Assembly: GCA_017550645.1 (NCBI GenBank)
Contig: JAFZOI010000013.1
Location: 124,001-188,000 of the forward strand
DNA: 64,000 nucleotides
Direction of reading: 5' to 3'
DNA from: Oscillospiraceae bacterium
GTDB lineage: Bacteria > Bacillota > Clostridia > Oscillospirales > Oscillospiraceae
Each line of letters opens with the position of its first letter. Position 1 is the first letter of the stretch. The position numbers and the translations under genes are program-made. The notes below the pieces were generated by a model. That model worked only from the letters and a program-made list of their open reading frames with translations. It had not been told where the DNA came from and made no database searches. Of the stretch, positions 7,821 to 15,556 are shown one piece after another.

Positions 7821-9305
7821 TTACCTGTAAGTCTCCCTGAACGCGCCGGATAAACAGTCTATGATATCCGTCGGCTTCATGAAGTCCTCCCCGAGTTCAT
7901 CGGCGGCGAGATCGCCCGCTCTCCCGTGCAGCCACACGGCGGACGGCACGGCCTTCTTGAGATCGAATCTCGCTCCGAGGGCAGCGATCATGCCAGCGAG
8001 CACGTCTCCGCTTCCGCCGCACGCCATGCCCGCGTTGCCGGTCGTGTTGACGAAAACGTCGCCGTCCGGGAAAGACGTCACGCTCCTGTGCCCCTTGAGC
8101 ACGACAGCCGCACCCGTCTTTTCGGCGAGCGCGAGGGCCCCGGCGATCCTGCCGTCGGCAAGCGAGCCGCCGAGCCTTGCGAATTCGCCGGCGTGAGGCG
8201 TCAGCACGACGTTCGAAGCGGACTTCAAGACATCTATATTCCCCGAGACGGCGTTTATGCCGTCAGCGTCGAGAACGACGGGGATACGAGCTTTTTCGAG
8301 TATCGCGGAAACGACGGCGCGCGTCGCCTCCGTATTCTGCAGGCCGGGCCCTGCGAGGCAGCAGTCGACCTTTTCGAGCCTTTCGAGTATCGCGGGGATC
8401 GCGGCTTTCGCGACGGCTCCGTCCTCCCCGCACGGGAGCGGGAAAGGCATGATCTCGGCGCAGGATGCGGCGACCGGGGGATAAACGCATTCGGGTACTC
8501 CGAGCCAGACGAGCCCCGCGCCGGATCGAACGGCAGCGGAGGCCGCGAGCACGGGCGCGCCGGTATATCCTCTGCTCCCGGCTATTATCAGCACCTTGCC
8601 GAAGTTCCCCTTATGGGCGAGCTGGTCTCTCTCGGGCATCCGTATCTCAGTTACGGCGCTGACGCGGCTGTCATCGGGAACGTCTATTCCGATATCCGCC
8701 GTTATCACTTTTCCGGAATACGCGCAGCCGGGCTCGAGGAACTGACCTGTCTTCGGGGCGGCGAACGTCACTGTGACGTCGGCCTTGACGGCGGCGCCGG
8801 GGACGAGCCCCGTATCTGAATCGACGCCGCTGGCTATGTCGGCGGATACGATCTTCGCCCCGCATTCAGCCATGAGCGCGGCGGCCTTGGCATAGTCGCC
8901 CTCCATGGGGCGCCTCAGCCCCGTCCCGAGCATGGCGTCGATGACGACGCCGCAGGTCCTGAGCCAGTCTTTGACTTTGCCGCTATCGGAAAAAGGCTCG
9001 GCGTCGGCACGCAGCTCGCGAAGCCGCCGGAGCATCTCCGCGGAGTCCTCGCTCAGCCTGTCCGAAAGCAAAAAGACGCGCACCTCCCAGCCGAGAAGCA
9101 CGAGCCTTCGCGCGGCGCCGATCCCGTCGCCGCCGTTATTGCCGCCGCCGCAAAATACCGCGGCTCGCTTATTAGACGATACCAGAGCCGCCTCCCGCGC
9201 AAGAGCGCGTGAAGCCCGCTCCATCAAAAGCGTCGAGGGGACGCCGAGGTCCTCGATCGCGTGTCTGTCAGCCTCGCGCTGCATCACTCCGGTCGTAAGC
9301 TTCAT
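7821..9305 (-). CDS. nnr: Bifunctional NAD(P)H-hydrate epimerase/dehydratase
   Basis: 494 residues. The N-terminal YjeF_N epimerase domain (about 1-215) has FCGGGNNGGDGIGAAR. The C-terminal ADP-dependent dehydratase domain (about 225-490, ribokinase-like) has VVLTPHAGEFARL and GNAGMACGGSGDVLAGMI. Together they repair damaged hydrated NADH and NADPH: the first part equilibrates R and S forms, the second converts the S form back with ADP or ATP. The start ATG 9305 overlaps the upstream stop by 4 bases, so the two genes are coupled. It is second in the minus-strand operon. Confidence 0.95.
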   Translation of the reverse strand: MKLTTGVMQREADRHAIEDLGVPSTLLMERASRALAREAALVSSNKRAAVFCGGGNNGGDGIGAARRLVLLGWEVRVFLLSDRLSEDSAEMLRRLRELRADAEPFSDSGKVKDWLRTCGVVIDAMLGTGLRRPMEGDYAKAAALMAECGAKIVSADIASGVDSDTGLVPGAAVKADVTVTFAAPKTGQFLEPGCAYSGKVITADIGIDVPDDSRVSAVTEIRMPERDQLAHKGNFGKVLIIAGSRGYTGAPVLAASAAVRSGAGLVWLGVPECVYPPVAASCAEIMPFPLPCGEDGAVAKAAIPAILERLEKVDCCLAGPGLQNTEATRAVVSAILEKARIPVVLDADGINAVSGNIDVLKSASNVVLTPHAGEFARLGGSLADGRIAGALALAEKTGAAVVLKGHRSVTSFPDGDVFVNTTGNAGMACGGSGDVLAGMIAALGARFDLKKAVPSAVWLHGRAGDLAADELGEDFMKPTDIIDCLSGAFRETYR

Positions 9306-9832
9306 TCTTCCTCCGTCTGTGTCGCGACGTAATCCATCCTTCTGCCGAGGTAAAGCTTAAATGCGTTGAGAAGTCGTTCGCTCGGCGAAAAATAGACGAG
9401 CATGCTCGTTCCGTCCGCGCGCTCGACCGTAAAGTACCAGCGGCCCGGGCAGCCTTTGCCCTCGGAGTAGTCGAACGTCTGAGCGAAATTGCCGGACACC
9501 TCCGTTCCTTTCTCACAGGGAGCCATGGAGGTAATCTCGCGGCAGTTTACCGAGAGGATGTTCTTCCTTCTGCGCTTGCCGTCGATGCGGTCTATATCCA
9601 CGTCGCCGTTGATGAACGAATACTCGAATTCCTTGACCGTGTATTTGAATGCGAAAAAGAGCAGGATGAGGATCACGGCGAAGAAAAACGGGAAAAACGA
9701 GCCCAAAAACCAGAACGCGAGCGCGATAAGGATGAGCGCGAGGACGACGAAGCCTATCTTCACCAATAGCTCGGCCCCGCCGCGCTTACGGCGGACTATA
9801 TGCTCGACGAAGGTGTCGTTATATGTGTTCAT
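9302..9832 (-). CDS. Two-helix membrane protein (DUF6106-like)
   Basis: 176 residues. Two adjacent hydrophobic helices (about 24-44 and 46-63) are followed by a cytosolic domain with SFINGDVDIDRIDGKRRRK and YSPSERL motifs. The layout fits a family of small clostridial membrane proteins I associate with DUF6106, although I am not certain of the number. It is the first gene of the operon leading into nnr, starts 44 bases after an excellent promoter -10, and overlaps nnr by 4 bases. Its role is unknown; the soluble part looks PH-like or beta-rich. Confidence 0.75.
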   Translation of the reverse strand: MNTYNDTFVEHIVRRKRGGAELLVKIGFVVLALILIALAFWFLGSFFPFFFAVILILLFFAFKYTVKEFEYSFINGDVDIDRIDGKRRRKNILSVNCREITSMAPCEKGTEVSGNFAQTFDYSEGKGCPGRWYFTVERADGTSMLVYFSPSERLLNAFKLYLGRRMDYVATQTEEE

Positions 9833-9875
9833 TTGGCCACCCGCTTTGCTTGGTATTTTGCGATTTACACGATAG

Positions 9876-9904
9876 ATTATAAATCACCGCCCGCGTTTAG
9901 TCAA
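9876..9904 (-). promoter_or_regulatory. Sigma-A promoter of the nnr-alr-mazF operon
   Basis: Reading the minus strand, TTGACT (9904-9899), a 17-base spacer and TATAAT (9881-9876). This is one of the best matches to consensus in the window. Confidence 0.85.
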
Positions 9905-9953
9905 TTTTTAATGCGAGGACACGCGCGGAAAGCCGTTTCACGTCGTTTTTTTG

Positions 9954-9982
9954 TTGCAATAAAGGCATGAGCGTGGTATTGT
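9954..9982 (+). promoter_or_regulatory. Sigma-A promoter of pheST
   Basis: TTGCAA (9954-9959), 17 bases, TATTGT (9977-9982). The leader before pheS is under 60 bases, too short for a T-box, and no T-box motif is visible. Confidence 0.65.
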
Positions 9983-10037
9983 TAGTAGATACTGAAGCTT
10001 ATTAAACAGCAATAAACTACGGAGGATGATCATTCCG

Positions 10038-11063
10038 ATGAGAGCAACTCTTGAGGAGATACGCCGCGCCTCGCTCGAGGCCATTGAGAGCGTCATCGAC
10101 ACGGAAGCGCTTGAGGCGCTGCGCGTCAAATACCTCGGCAAAAAGGGAGAGCTTACCGCCGTCCTGAAGAGCATGGGCGGGCTCGATCCCGCCGAGCGCC
10201 CCGTCATGGGCCAGCTCGCCAACGAGGTCAGAGCGAAGATCGAGGACGCGATCTCGTCCAAGGCCGCCGATCTCAAGCGCAAGCTGATGGAGCAGAAGCT
10301 CGCGCTCGAGGCCGTCGACGTCACGATACCCGGCACGAAGGATGATTTCGGCAAAAAGCACCCGCTCACGATAGTGTGGGACGAGGCCGTCGATATATTT
10401 ACCGGCATGGGCTTTACCGTCGCCGAGGGGCCCGAGGTCGAGCTCTCGGAATATAACTTCACCAAGCTCAACACTCCCGACGGGCATCCCGCGCGCGAGA
10501 GGTCCGACACCTTCTATCTGACGGACGACGACAGCGTCTGCCTGCGCACGCAGACCTCCCCGGTGCAGGTCCACGTCATGGAGACGACACGCCCGCCCAT
10601 CCGCATCATCTCTCCGGGCGGCGTCTACCGCAAGGACGAGGTCGACGCGACGCACTCCCCCATCTTCCATCAGATGGAGGGTCTCGTCGTCGACAAGGGG
10701 ATCACGATGGGCGACCTCAAGGGCACTCTCAACACCCTCGTCAAGCGCCTCTACGGGCCCGAGGCCGTGACCCGCTTCCGTCCGCACCACTTCCCGTTCA
10801 CCGAGCCCTCCTGCGAGGTCGATATCCAGTGCTTCGAGTGCCACGGCGAGGGCTGCCGCGTCTGCAAGGGCGAAGGCTGGATAGAGCTTCTCGGCGCGGG
10901 CATGGTGCATCCCCGCGTCCTCGCCGGATGCGGCATAGACCCGGACGTCTACTCCGGCTTTGCCTTCGGCGTCGGCCTTGAGCGCATGGCGATGCGCAGG
11001 TTCAATATCAGCGACCTGCGCCTGCTCTACGAAAACGACGTGCGTTTCCTCGGCCAGTTCTGA
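10038..11063 (+). CDS. pheS: Phenylalanyl-tRNA synthetase alpha subunit
   Basis: 341 residues from ATG 10038; the ATG at 10026 overlaps the GGAGG site itself, so the downstream codon is preferred. An N-terminal coiled-coil (about 1-85) binds tRNA. The class II catalytic core has FYLTDDDSVCLRTQTSPVQ (motif 2 area), HQMEGLVVDKG, FPFTEPSCEVD and, near the end, FGVGLERMAM (motif 3). A CxxC-type cluster (CFECHGEGCRVC) appears as in Bacillus PheS. It forms an alpha2-beta2 enzyme with the product of pheT, which starts 15 bases downstream. Confidence 0.97.
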   Translation: MRATLEEIRRASLEAIESVIDTEALEALRVKYLGKKGELTAVLKSMGGLDPAERPVMGQLANEVRAKIEDAISSKAADLKRKLMEQKLALEAVDVTIPGTKDDFGKKHPLTIVWDEAVDIFTGMGFTVAEGPEVELSEYNFTKLNTPDGHPARERSDTFYLTDDDSVCLRTQTSPVQVHVMETTRPPIRIISPGGVYRKDEVDATHSPIFHQMEGLVVDKGITMGDLKGTLNTLVKRLYGPEAVTRFRPHHFPFTEPSCEVDIQCFECHGEGCRVCKGEGWIELLGAGMVHPRVLAGCGIDPDVYSGFAFGVGLERMAMRRFNISDLRLLYENDVRFLGQF

Positions 11064-11078
11064 GAGGGGGAAAAGAAA

Positions 11079-13454
11079 ATGAAGCTTTCAAGAAAATGGC
11101 TCAATGAGTTCACGGTCATAGACGCGCCCGACCGCGAGTTCTGCGAGAGGATGACCCTCTCCGGCTCCAAGGTAGAGGGATACGAGATACCCGGCGGCGA
11201 GATAGACAACGTCGTAGTCGGCCGCGTCGACGCCATAGAGCGCCACCCCGATTCCGACCATCTCTGGGTATGCCAAATAGACTGCGGCCCGCGCGGAAAG
11301 TTCCAGATCGTGACCGGCGCGCAGAACGTCAGGCAAGGCGATCTCGTCCCCGCCGCGCTCGACGGCTCCACCCTTGCCGGCGGCGTGAAGATCAATAACG
11401 GCAAGCTCCGCGGCGTCGAGTCGCAGGGCATGCTCTGCTCGCTCGGTGAGCTCGGCCTCACCGTCAACGACTACCCCTACGCCATCGCCGACGGCATCTT
11501 TATCCTGCAGGAGGACTGCGTCCCCGGCGACGACATCAAAAAGGTCCTAGGCCTCGACGACACCGTCGTCGAATTCGAGATAACCAACAACAGGCCCGAC
11601 TGTCTCTCCGTCCGCGGTCTCGCGCTCGAGGCGGCCGTCACCTTCGGCACCCCGCTCAAGCTGCACGAGCCCGTCGTAAAGGGCAGCGGCGGCCGCGTTG
11701 AGGACTATCTCAGCGTCGAGGTGCGCGATCCCGCACTCTGCCCGCGCTACACGGCGCGAGTTGTCAGAAACATCAAGATCGAGCCCTCCCCCGCTTGGCT
11801 GCGCGAGCGCCTTCGCGCCTCGGGAGTGCGCCCGATAAACAACATCGTCGACATCACCAACTACGTCATGCTCGAGTACGGCCAGCCTATGCACGCATTC
11901 GATCGAGCCTGCGTCACGGGCGACAAGATCATCGTCCGCAGAGCGAACGAGGGCGAGAAGATGGAGACGCTCGACGGCGGCGCGCGCGACCTCACGACCG
12001 ACATGATAGTCATAGCCGACGAGCAGCGCGCCATCGGCCTCGCGGGCGTCATGGGCGGTCTCAACAGCGAGATAACCGAGAATACGAAGGAGCTCGTCTT
12101 CGAGTCGGCCAACTTCAACGGCGTGTCCGTCCGCAAGACGGCGCTCGCGCTCGGCATGCGCACGGAGGCCTCCTCCCGCTTTGAAAAGAGCCTCGACATC
12201 CTTGCGACCGTCCCGGCCGTGAACAGGGCCTGCGAGCTCGTCGAGATGCTCGGCGCGGGCGAGGTCGTCGACGGGACGATAGACGTCTTCCCCGTTCCCT
12301 ACGAGCCCACGAAGCTTCCTCTCGAGGTCGAGCACGTCAACAGGCTCCTCGGAACGGAGCTCTGCCGCGAGGATATGGTAAAGATACTTGAGGACCTCGG
12401 CTTTACTTTCGAGGGCGACGTGATGACCGTTCCCTCTTGGCGCGCCGACGTCGTGCATTACTCCGACGTAGCCGAGGAGATAGCCCGCTTCTACGGCTTT
12501 GACAAGATCGAGCCCACCCTGCCAAGAGGCGACGTAGCCGAGGGCGGCCTCACCCCGAAGCAGGCAGCCGAGCGCCGCGTCGGGACCCTCATGCGCGGCA
12601 TGGGCTATTCCGAGATGCTGACCTTCGCGTTCATCAGCCCGACCGCCTGCGACAAGATACGCATGGCAGCCGACGATCCGCGCAGGAACATGCTCCTCAT
12701 TCAGAATCCGCTCGGCGAGGACACCTCCGTCATGCGCACGACGATGCTCCCCTCGCTGATGGAATGCCTCAAGACCAATTACAGCTTCCGCAACAAAAAC
12801 GTCCGCCTCTACGAGCTCAAGAAGATATATATCCCGACCGGGAACGTGCTTCCGGACGAGGTCAAGACGCTTGTCTTCGGCGGATATGACGACAAGCTCG
12901 ATTTCTTCTCCTTCAAGGGAGACGTCGAGCTCCTGCTCGATTCGCTCCGCGTGCGCGGCGTGATGTTCGAGGCGGTCAAGGACGATCCCTCGTGGCATCC
13001 CGGACGCTGCGCGAAGATACTCTGCGAAGGCAAAACGCTCGGCATCTTCGGTCAGGTGCACCCCGAGGTCGCCGCCAACTACGACGTCGGTCAGGAAGTC
13101 TGGGCGGCCGAGCTGAACTTCGAGGTCATGTTCGACTGCCGCGCCGGCGAGCCCTCCTACGAGCCGCTTCCGCGCTTCCCGGCCGTGTTCCGCGATCTCG
13201 CCGTCGTCTGCTCCGACGACGTCACGGTCGCCTCGCTCGGAAGCTGCATCGCCGAGGCGGGCGGAAAGCTTCTCAAGCTCGTCGAGTTCTTCAACGTCTA
13301 CAAGGGCGTGCCGATACCCGCCGGAAGCAAGAGCGTCGCCTTCTCGCTGGAGTTCCGCGACGACGCGCGCAGCCTTACCGACGCGGATATAGACCCCGTC
13401 CTCGCGAATATCCTCGAGAAGCTCGAAGCCAAACTCGGGGCGAAGATCCGCTGA
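11079..13454 (+). CDS. pheT: Phenylalanyl-tRNA synthetase beta subunit
   Basis: 791 residues, typical of Firmicute PheT. Domain order: N-terminal tRNA-binding OB fold (about 39-150, VVVGRVDAIERHPDSD, VTGAQNV), B3/B4 editing region with VEFEITNNRPDCLSV and IVDITNYVMLEYGQPMHAFD, B5 domain, catalytic-like core, and a C-terminal anticodon-binding ferredoxin-like domain (from about 700, PRFPAVFRDLAVV). GAGAGGGGG precedes the ATG. The B3/B4 domain hydrolyses mis-charged Tyr-tRNA(Phe). Confidence 0.97.
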   Translation: MKLSRKWLNEFTVIDAPDREFCERMTLSGSKVEGYEIPGGEIDNVVVGRVDAIERHPDSDHLWVCQIDCGPRGKFQIVTGAQNVRQGDLVPAALDGSTLAGGVKINNGKLRGVESQGMLCSLGELGLTVNDYPYAIADGIFILQEDCVPGDDIKKVLGLDDTVVEFEITNNRPDCLSVRGLALEAAVTFGTPLKLHEPVVKGSGGRVEDYLSVEVRDPALCPRYTARVVRNIKIEPSPAWLRERLRASGVRPINNIVDITNYVMLEYGQPMHAFDRACVTGDKIIVRRANEGEKMETLDGGARDLTTDMIVIADEQRAIGLAGVMGGLNSEITENTKELVFESANFNGVSVRKTALALGMRTEASSRFEKSLDILATVPAVNRACELVEMLGAGEVVDGTIDVFPVPYEPTKLPLEVEHVNRLLGTELCREDMVKILEDLGFTFEGDVMTVPSWRADVVHYSDVAEEIARFYGFDKIEPTLPRGDVAEGGLTPKQAAERRVGTLMRGMGYSEMLTFAFISPTACDKIRMAADDPRRNMLLIQNPLGEDTSVMRTTMLPSLMECLKTNYSFRNKNVRLYELKKIYIPTGNVLPDEVKTLVFGGYDDKLDFFSFKGDVELLLDSLRVRGVMFEAVKDDPSWHPGRCAKILCEGKTLGIFGQVHPEVAANYDVGQEVWAAELNFEVMFDCRAGEPSYEPLPRFPAVFRDLAVVCSDDVTVASLGSCIAEAGGKLLKLVEFFNVYKGVPIPAGSKSVAFSLEFRDDARSLTDADIDPVLANILEKLEAKLGAKIR

Positions 13455-13471
13455 TGTAACACAATTGTCAC

Positions 13472-13500
13472 TTTACACCCCACTCCCCCGGTTATATAAT
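13472..13500 (+). promoter_or_regulatory. Sigma-A promoter of ireB
   Basis: TTTACA (13472-13477), 17 bases, TATAAT (13495-13500), about 20 bases past the pheT stop. Confidence 0.7.
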
Positions 13501-13555
13501 TTAAGTGCAGAAAGTATATTAATTAGGCCAAGCCGATGAGATGGGAGGTATCATG

Positions 13556-13798
13556 ATGGATGAATTGACGCGGAAATTCAAGGTCGTCGACTCCGGTCTT
13601 CAGATAAAGGAGATACTTACGACTGTTTATAACGCCCTTCTCATCAAGGGCTACAACCCCATCAATCAGCTCGTAGGTTATATCGTGACGGAGGATCCGA
13701 CCTATATCACAAATTACAACAACGCGCGCACGCTTATCTGTAAGCTCGACAGAGATGAGCTGCTGCAGGAACTCGTGATTAGTTACCTGAACAAATGA
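13556..13798 (+). CDS. ireB: IreB family regulatory phosphoprotein
   Basis: 80 residues from ATG 13556, seven bases after GGGAGG; ATG 13553 would add one Met. The family hallmark [22 protein letters not shown] and the closing [13 protein letters not shown] match IreB/YrzL (UPF0297). In Enterococcus, IreB is phosphorylated on N-terminal Thr residues by the PASTA kinase IreK and tunes cephalosporin tolerance; a Thr is present at position 5 here. In many Firmicutes the gene sits before ruvX (yqgF), but here it is monocistronic with its own promoter and terminator. Confidence 0.93.
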   Translation: MDELTRKFKVVDSGLQIKEILTTVYNALLIKGYNPINQLVGYIVTEDPTYITNYNNARTLICKLDRDELLQELVISYLNK

Positions 13799-13805
13799 TC
13801 CGACG

Positions 13806-13840
13806 GCTCCGGAGCGACGAAAACGCTCCGGAGCTTTTTT
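13806..13840 (+). terminator. Terminator of ireB
   Basis: A perfect 11-bp stem GCTCCGGAGCG/CGCTCCGGAGC with a 7-base loop and T6, just after the stop. Confidence 0.92.
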
Positions 13841-13899
13841 ATGTGTCTAAGCTCTTGTTTTTCGGTCGATCATGGAGTAAAATAAGAGTTCAGCAATGG

Positions 13900-13928
13900 T
13901 TGACAGAATAACTGCAATGTGTTACAAT
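13900..13928 (+). promoter_or_regulatory. Strong sigma-A promoter
   Basis: TTGACA (13900-13905), 17 bases, TACAAT (13923-13928). It drives the small protein at 13958 and possibly the cell-wall hydrolase that follows without its own visible promoter. Confidence 0.8.
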
Positions 13929-13957
13929 TTGGTAACATCCTGATATGGAGGAACAAA

Positions 13958-14251
13958 ATGGCTGCAGCAAAAAAGGAAGTTCTCGAATACAAGGGCATCC
14001 CCCTCATGCGCAAGGACAATCTCATATACTATGGACGCATGTCCGACAAATACATCATCATGCTTCAGATCCTTGACAGCGAGCCCGTCAAGGACATAAC
14101 GCTCGCCAAGAAGGTAAGCGTTCAGCTCCAGCTCACGGACCCCGACATCAAATCGCGCGACCGCGTCGTCAAGAAGACCGAGAAGGACGGCCTGTATAAC
14201 GCGATGGACGTCGCCGAGGTCTGGCTCGCGCGCGCCCTTTCGGGCCGCTAA
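13958..14251 (+). CDS. Small conserved-looking cytosolic protein
   Basis: 97 residues from ATG 13958 (GGAGG six bases upstream). I do not recognise the family. It is Lys-rich at the N terminus, has a compact beta-type core (YKGIPLMRKDNLIYYGRM, YIIMLQILDSEPV) and ends in an amphipathic helix (YNAMDVAEVWLARALSG). No signal peptide, metal site or helix-turn-helix is seen. The strong promoter and clean codon use suggest steady expression. It precedes the NlpC/P60 hydrolase by 58 bases and may share its transcript. Confidence 0.75.
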   Translation: MAAAKKEVLEYKGIPLMRKDNLIYYGRMSDKYIIMLQILDSEPVKDITLAKKVSVQLQLTDPDIKSRDRVVKKTEKDGLYNAMDVAEVWLARALSGR

Positions 14252-14309
14252 TCAAGGTCAGGCCGCGTGACCTGAACGCGGCGGCCGCTTCGTGCGGTCC
14301 GGAGGCGAT

Positions 14310-15422
14310 ATGAAAAAAAGATCCATTATCATAGTCATGCTCACGATAGCGATTCTGATCGCGCTCGCAGTTTCTGCAGCAGCGAGCACGGGCGTCGTTA
14401 CGGCCTCGTGGATAAACTTCCGCGAAGCTCCCTCCCTGAACGCGACCGTCATCAACGTATATAAACGCGGTACGCAGGTCGAGGTGCTCTCCGAGCAGGC
14501 TGACGGCTGGTATCAGGTCAAGGTCGGCGACAAGGTCGGCTATATGTTCGCAAAGTACATAGACCTCCCCGCCGCGCTCAACTTCAAGCCCGGCAAGGCC
14601 AACATCACCGGCGACGGCGTGCGTCTTCGCAGCGGCGCTTCCCTCTCCAGCGGCGTGATCACGTATCTCTACAAGACCGATTCCGTTCAGGCTCTCGCGC
14701 TCGAGGGCGAATGGTATAAGGTCGATTATAACGGCAGGGTCGGATATGTCTTCGGCAAGTACGTAAAGCTGCTCCCGCAGGAGGCCCAGCCCGCGCCCTC
14801 GACTGAGCCTGCGCCTTCCACGACGCCGGAGCCCGAACCCTCCACGACGCCGGAACCCGAGCCCTCCACTACGCCCGAGCCTTCCACTACGCCCGAGCCC
14901 GAACCCGGCGCCACTCCGGAGCCCGAGCCCTCCGCTACTCCGGAACCCGATCCTTCCACGACTCCGGAACCCGGCGAGGCCGAGACCGGAATGACCGTAG
15001 GCGAGAAGATCGTCGAGGACGCGCTTACGTATCTCGGCTACCCGTACAAGTACGCCGGCTCTGATGAGAACGGATTTGACTGCTCCGGCTTCACCTACTT
15101 CATGTTCTATAAGAAGTACGGTTTTGAAAACTTCAACAGGACCGCGTCCTCGCAGTGGAAAAACGGGACGCAGGTCGCCAAGAGCGATCTGAAGCTGGGC
15201 GATCTGGTCTTCTTCTCCTCCAACTACAGTTCTTCGATAGAGCACGTCGGCATTTATGTCGGCAACGATCAGTTCATCCACTCCTCCAGCGCCAAGGGCT
15301 CCGTCATCATCAGCAACATGAACGACTGGTATTATTCGACGTATTACTACGGCGCGATCCGCGTCCCCGGGACTGAGCTCCCCTATGCTCCGACGCCCGC
15401 GGCCGAGCAGACACAGCCTTAA
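14310..15422 (+). CDS. Secreted SH3-domain NlpC/P60 cell-wall hydrolase
   Basis: 370 residues from ATG 14310 (GGAGG seven bases upstream). Signal peptide 1-26 (AVSAAAS); two bacterial SH3 domains (about 27-85 and 95-155, both with WYQV/WYKV-type motifs and VGYMFAKYI or VGYVFGKYV ends); a Pro/Thr/Glu/Ser-rich linker of TTPEPEPS units (about 161-221); and a C-terminal NlpC/P60 peptidase (about 228-355). Catalytic Cys lies in FDCSGFTYFMF and His in IEHVGIYVG. It likely cuts gamma-D-Glu-diaminopimelate bonds in peptidoglycan. The linker probably spans the wall. Confidence 0.93.
   Translation: MKKRSIIIVMLTIAILIALAVSAAASTGVVTASWINFREAPSLNATVINVYKRGTQVEVLSEQADGWYQVKVGDKVGYMFAKYIDLPAALNFKPGKANITGDGVRLRSGASLSSGVITYLYKTDSVQALALEGEWYKVDYNGRVGYVFGKYVKLLPQEAQPAPSTEPAPSTTPEPEPSTTPEPEPSTTPEPSTTPEPEPGATPEPEPSATPEPDPSTTPEPGEAETGMTVGEKIVEDALTYLGYPYKYAGSDENGFDCSGFTYFMFYKKYGFENFNRTASSQWKNGTQVAKSDLKLGDLVFFSSNYSSSIEHVGIYVGNDQFIHSSSAKGSVIISNMNDWYYSTYYYGAIRVPGTELPYAPTPAAEQTQP
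14790..14970 (+). repeat. In-frame tandem repeat encoding the Pro/Thr/Glu linker
   Basis: About a dozen near-copies of a 12-21-base unit of the type CCTTCCACGACGCCGGAGCC encode PSTTPEPEP. Such tracts can gain or lose units by slippage without breaking the frame. Confidence 0.85.
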
Positions 15423-15424
15423 CG

Positions 15425-15465
15425 AAAAAGAAAGCGGAATGCATGCGCGCTCCGCTTTCTTTTTT
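15425..15465 (+). terminator. Terminator of the NlpC/P60 gene
   Basis: AAAAAGAAAGCGGA and TCCGCTTTCTTTTT arms with a 12-base loop that itself contains GCATGC. Confidence 0.85.
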
Positions 15466-15487
15466 ATTAAAAATCGCTTAATTTCGC

Positions 15488-15516
15488 TTGATATATTAGT
15501 AAACGTTTGCTAAAAT
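15488..15516 (+). promoter_or_regulatory. Promoter of the FAD oxidoreductase with cre/LacI-type operator
   Basis: TTGATA (15488-15493), 17 bases, TAAAAT (15511-15516). The spacer holds TAGTAAACGTTTGCT (15497-15511), a near-palindrome centred on ACGT that differs from the catabolite-responsive consensus WTGNAANCGNWNNCW at one position. CcpA or another LacI/GalR protein could bind there and block the polymerase. Confidence 0.6.
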
Positions 15517-15556
15517 ATAACCAATAAAACAAATTAAACTGGAAAGGAAGAATCTC

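Noticed and set aside
9833..10037. T-box leader for pheST
   Set aside because: The mapped promoter leaves a leader under 60 bases, and no specifier or T-box bulge sequence is present.
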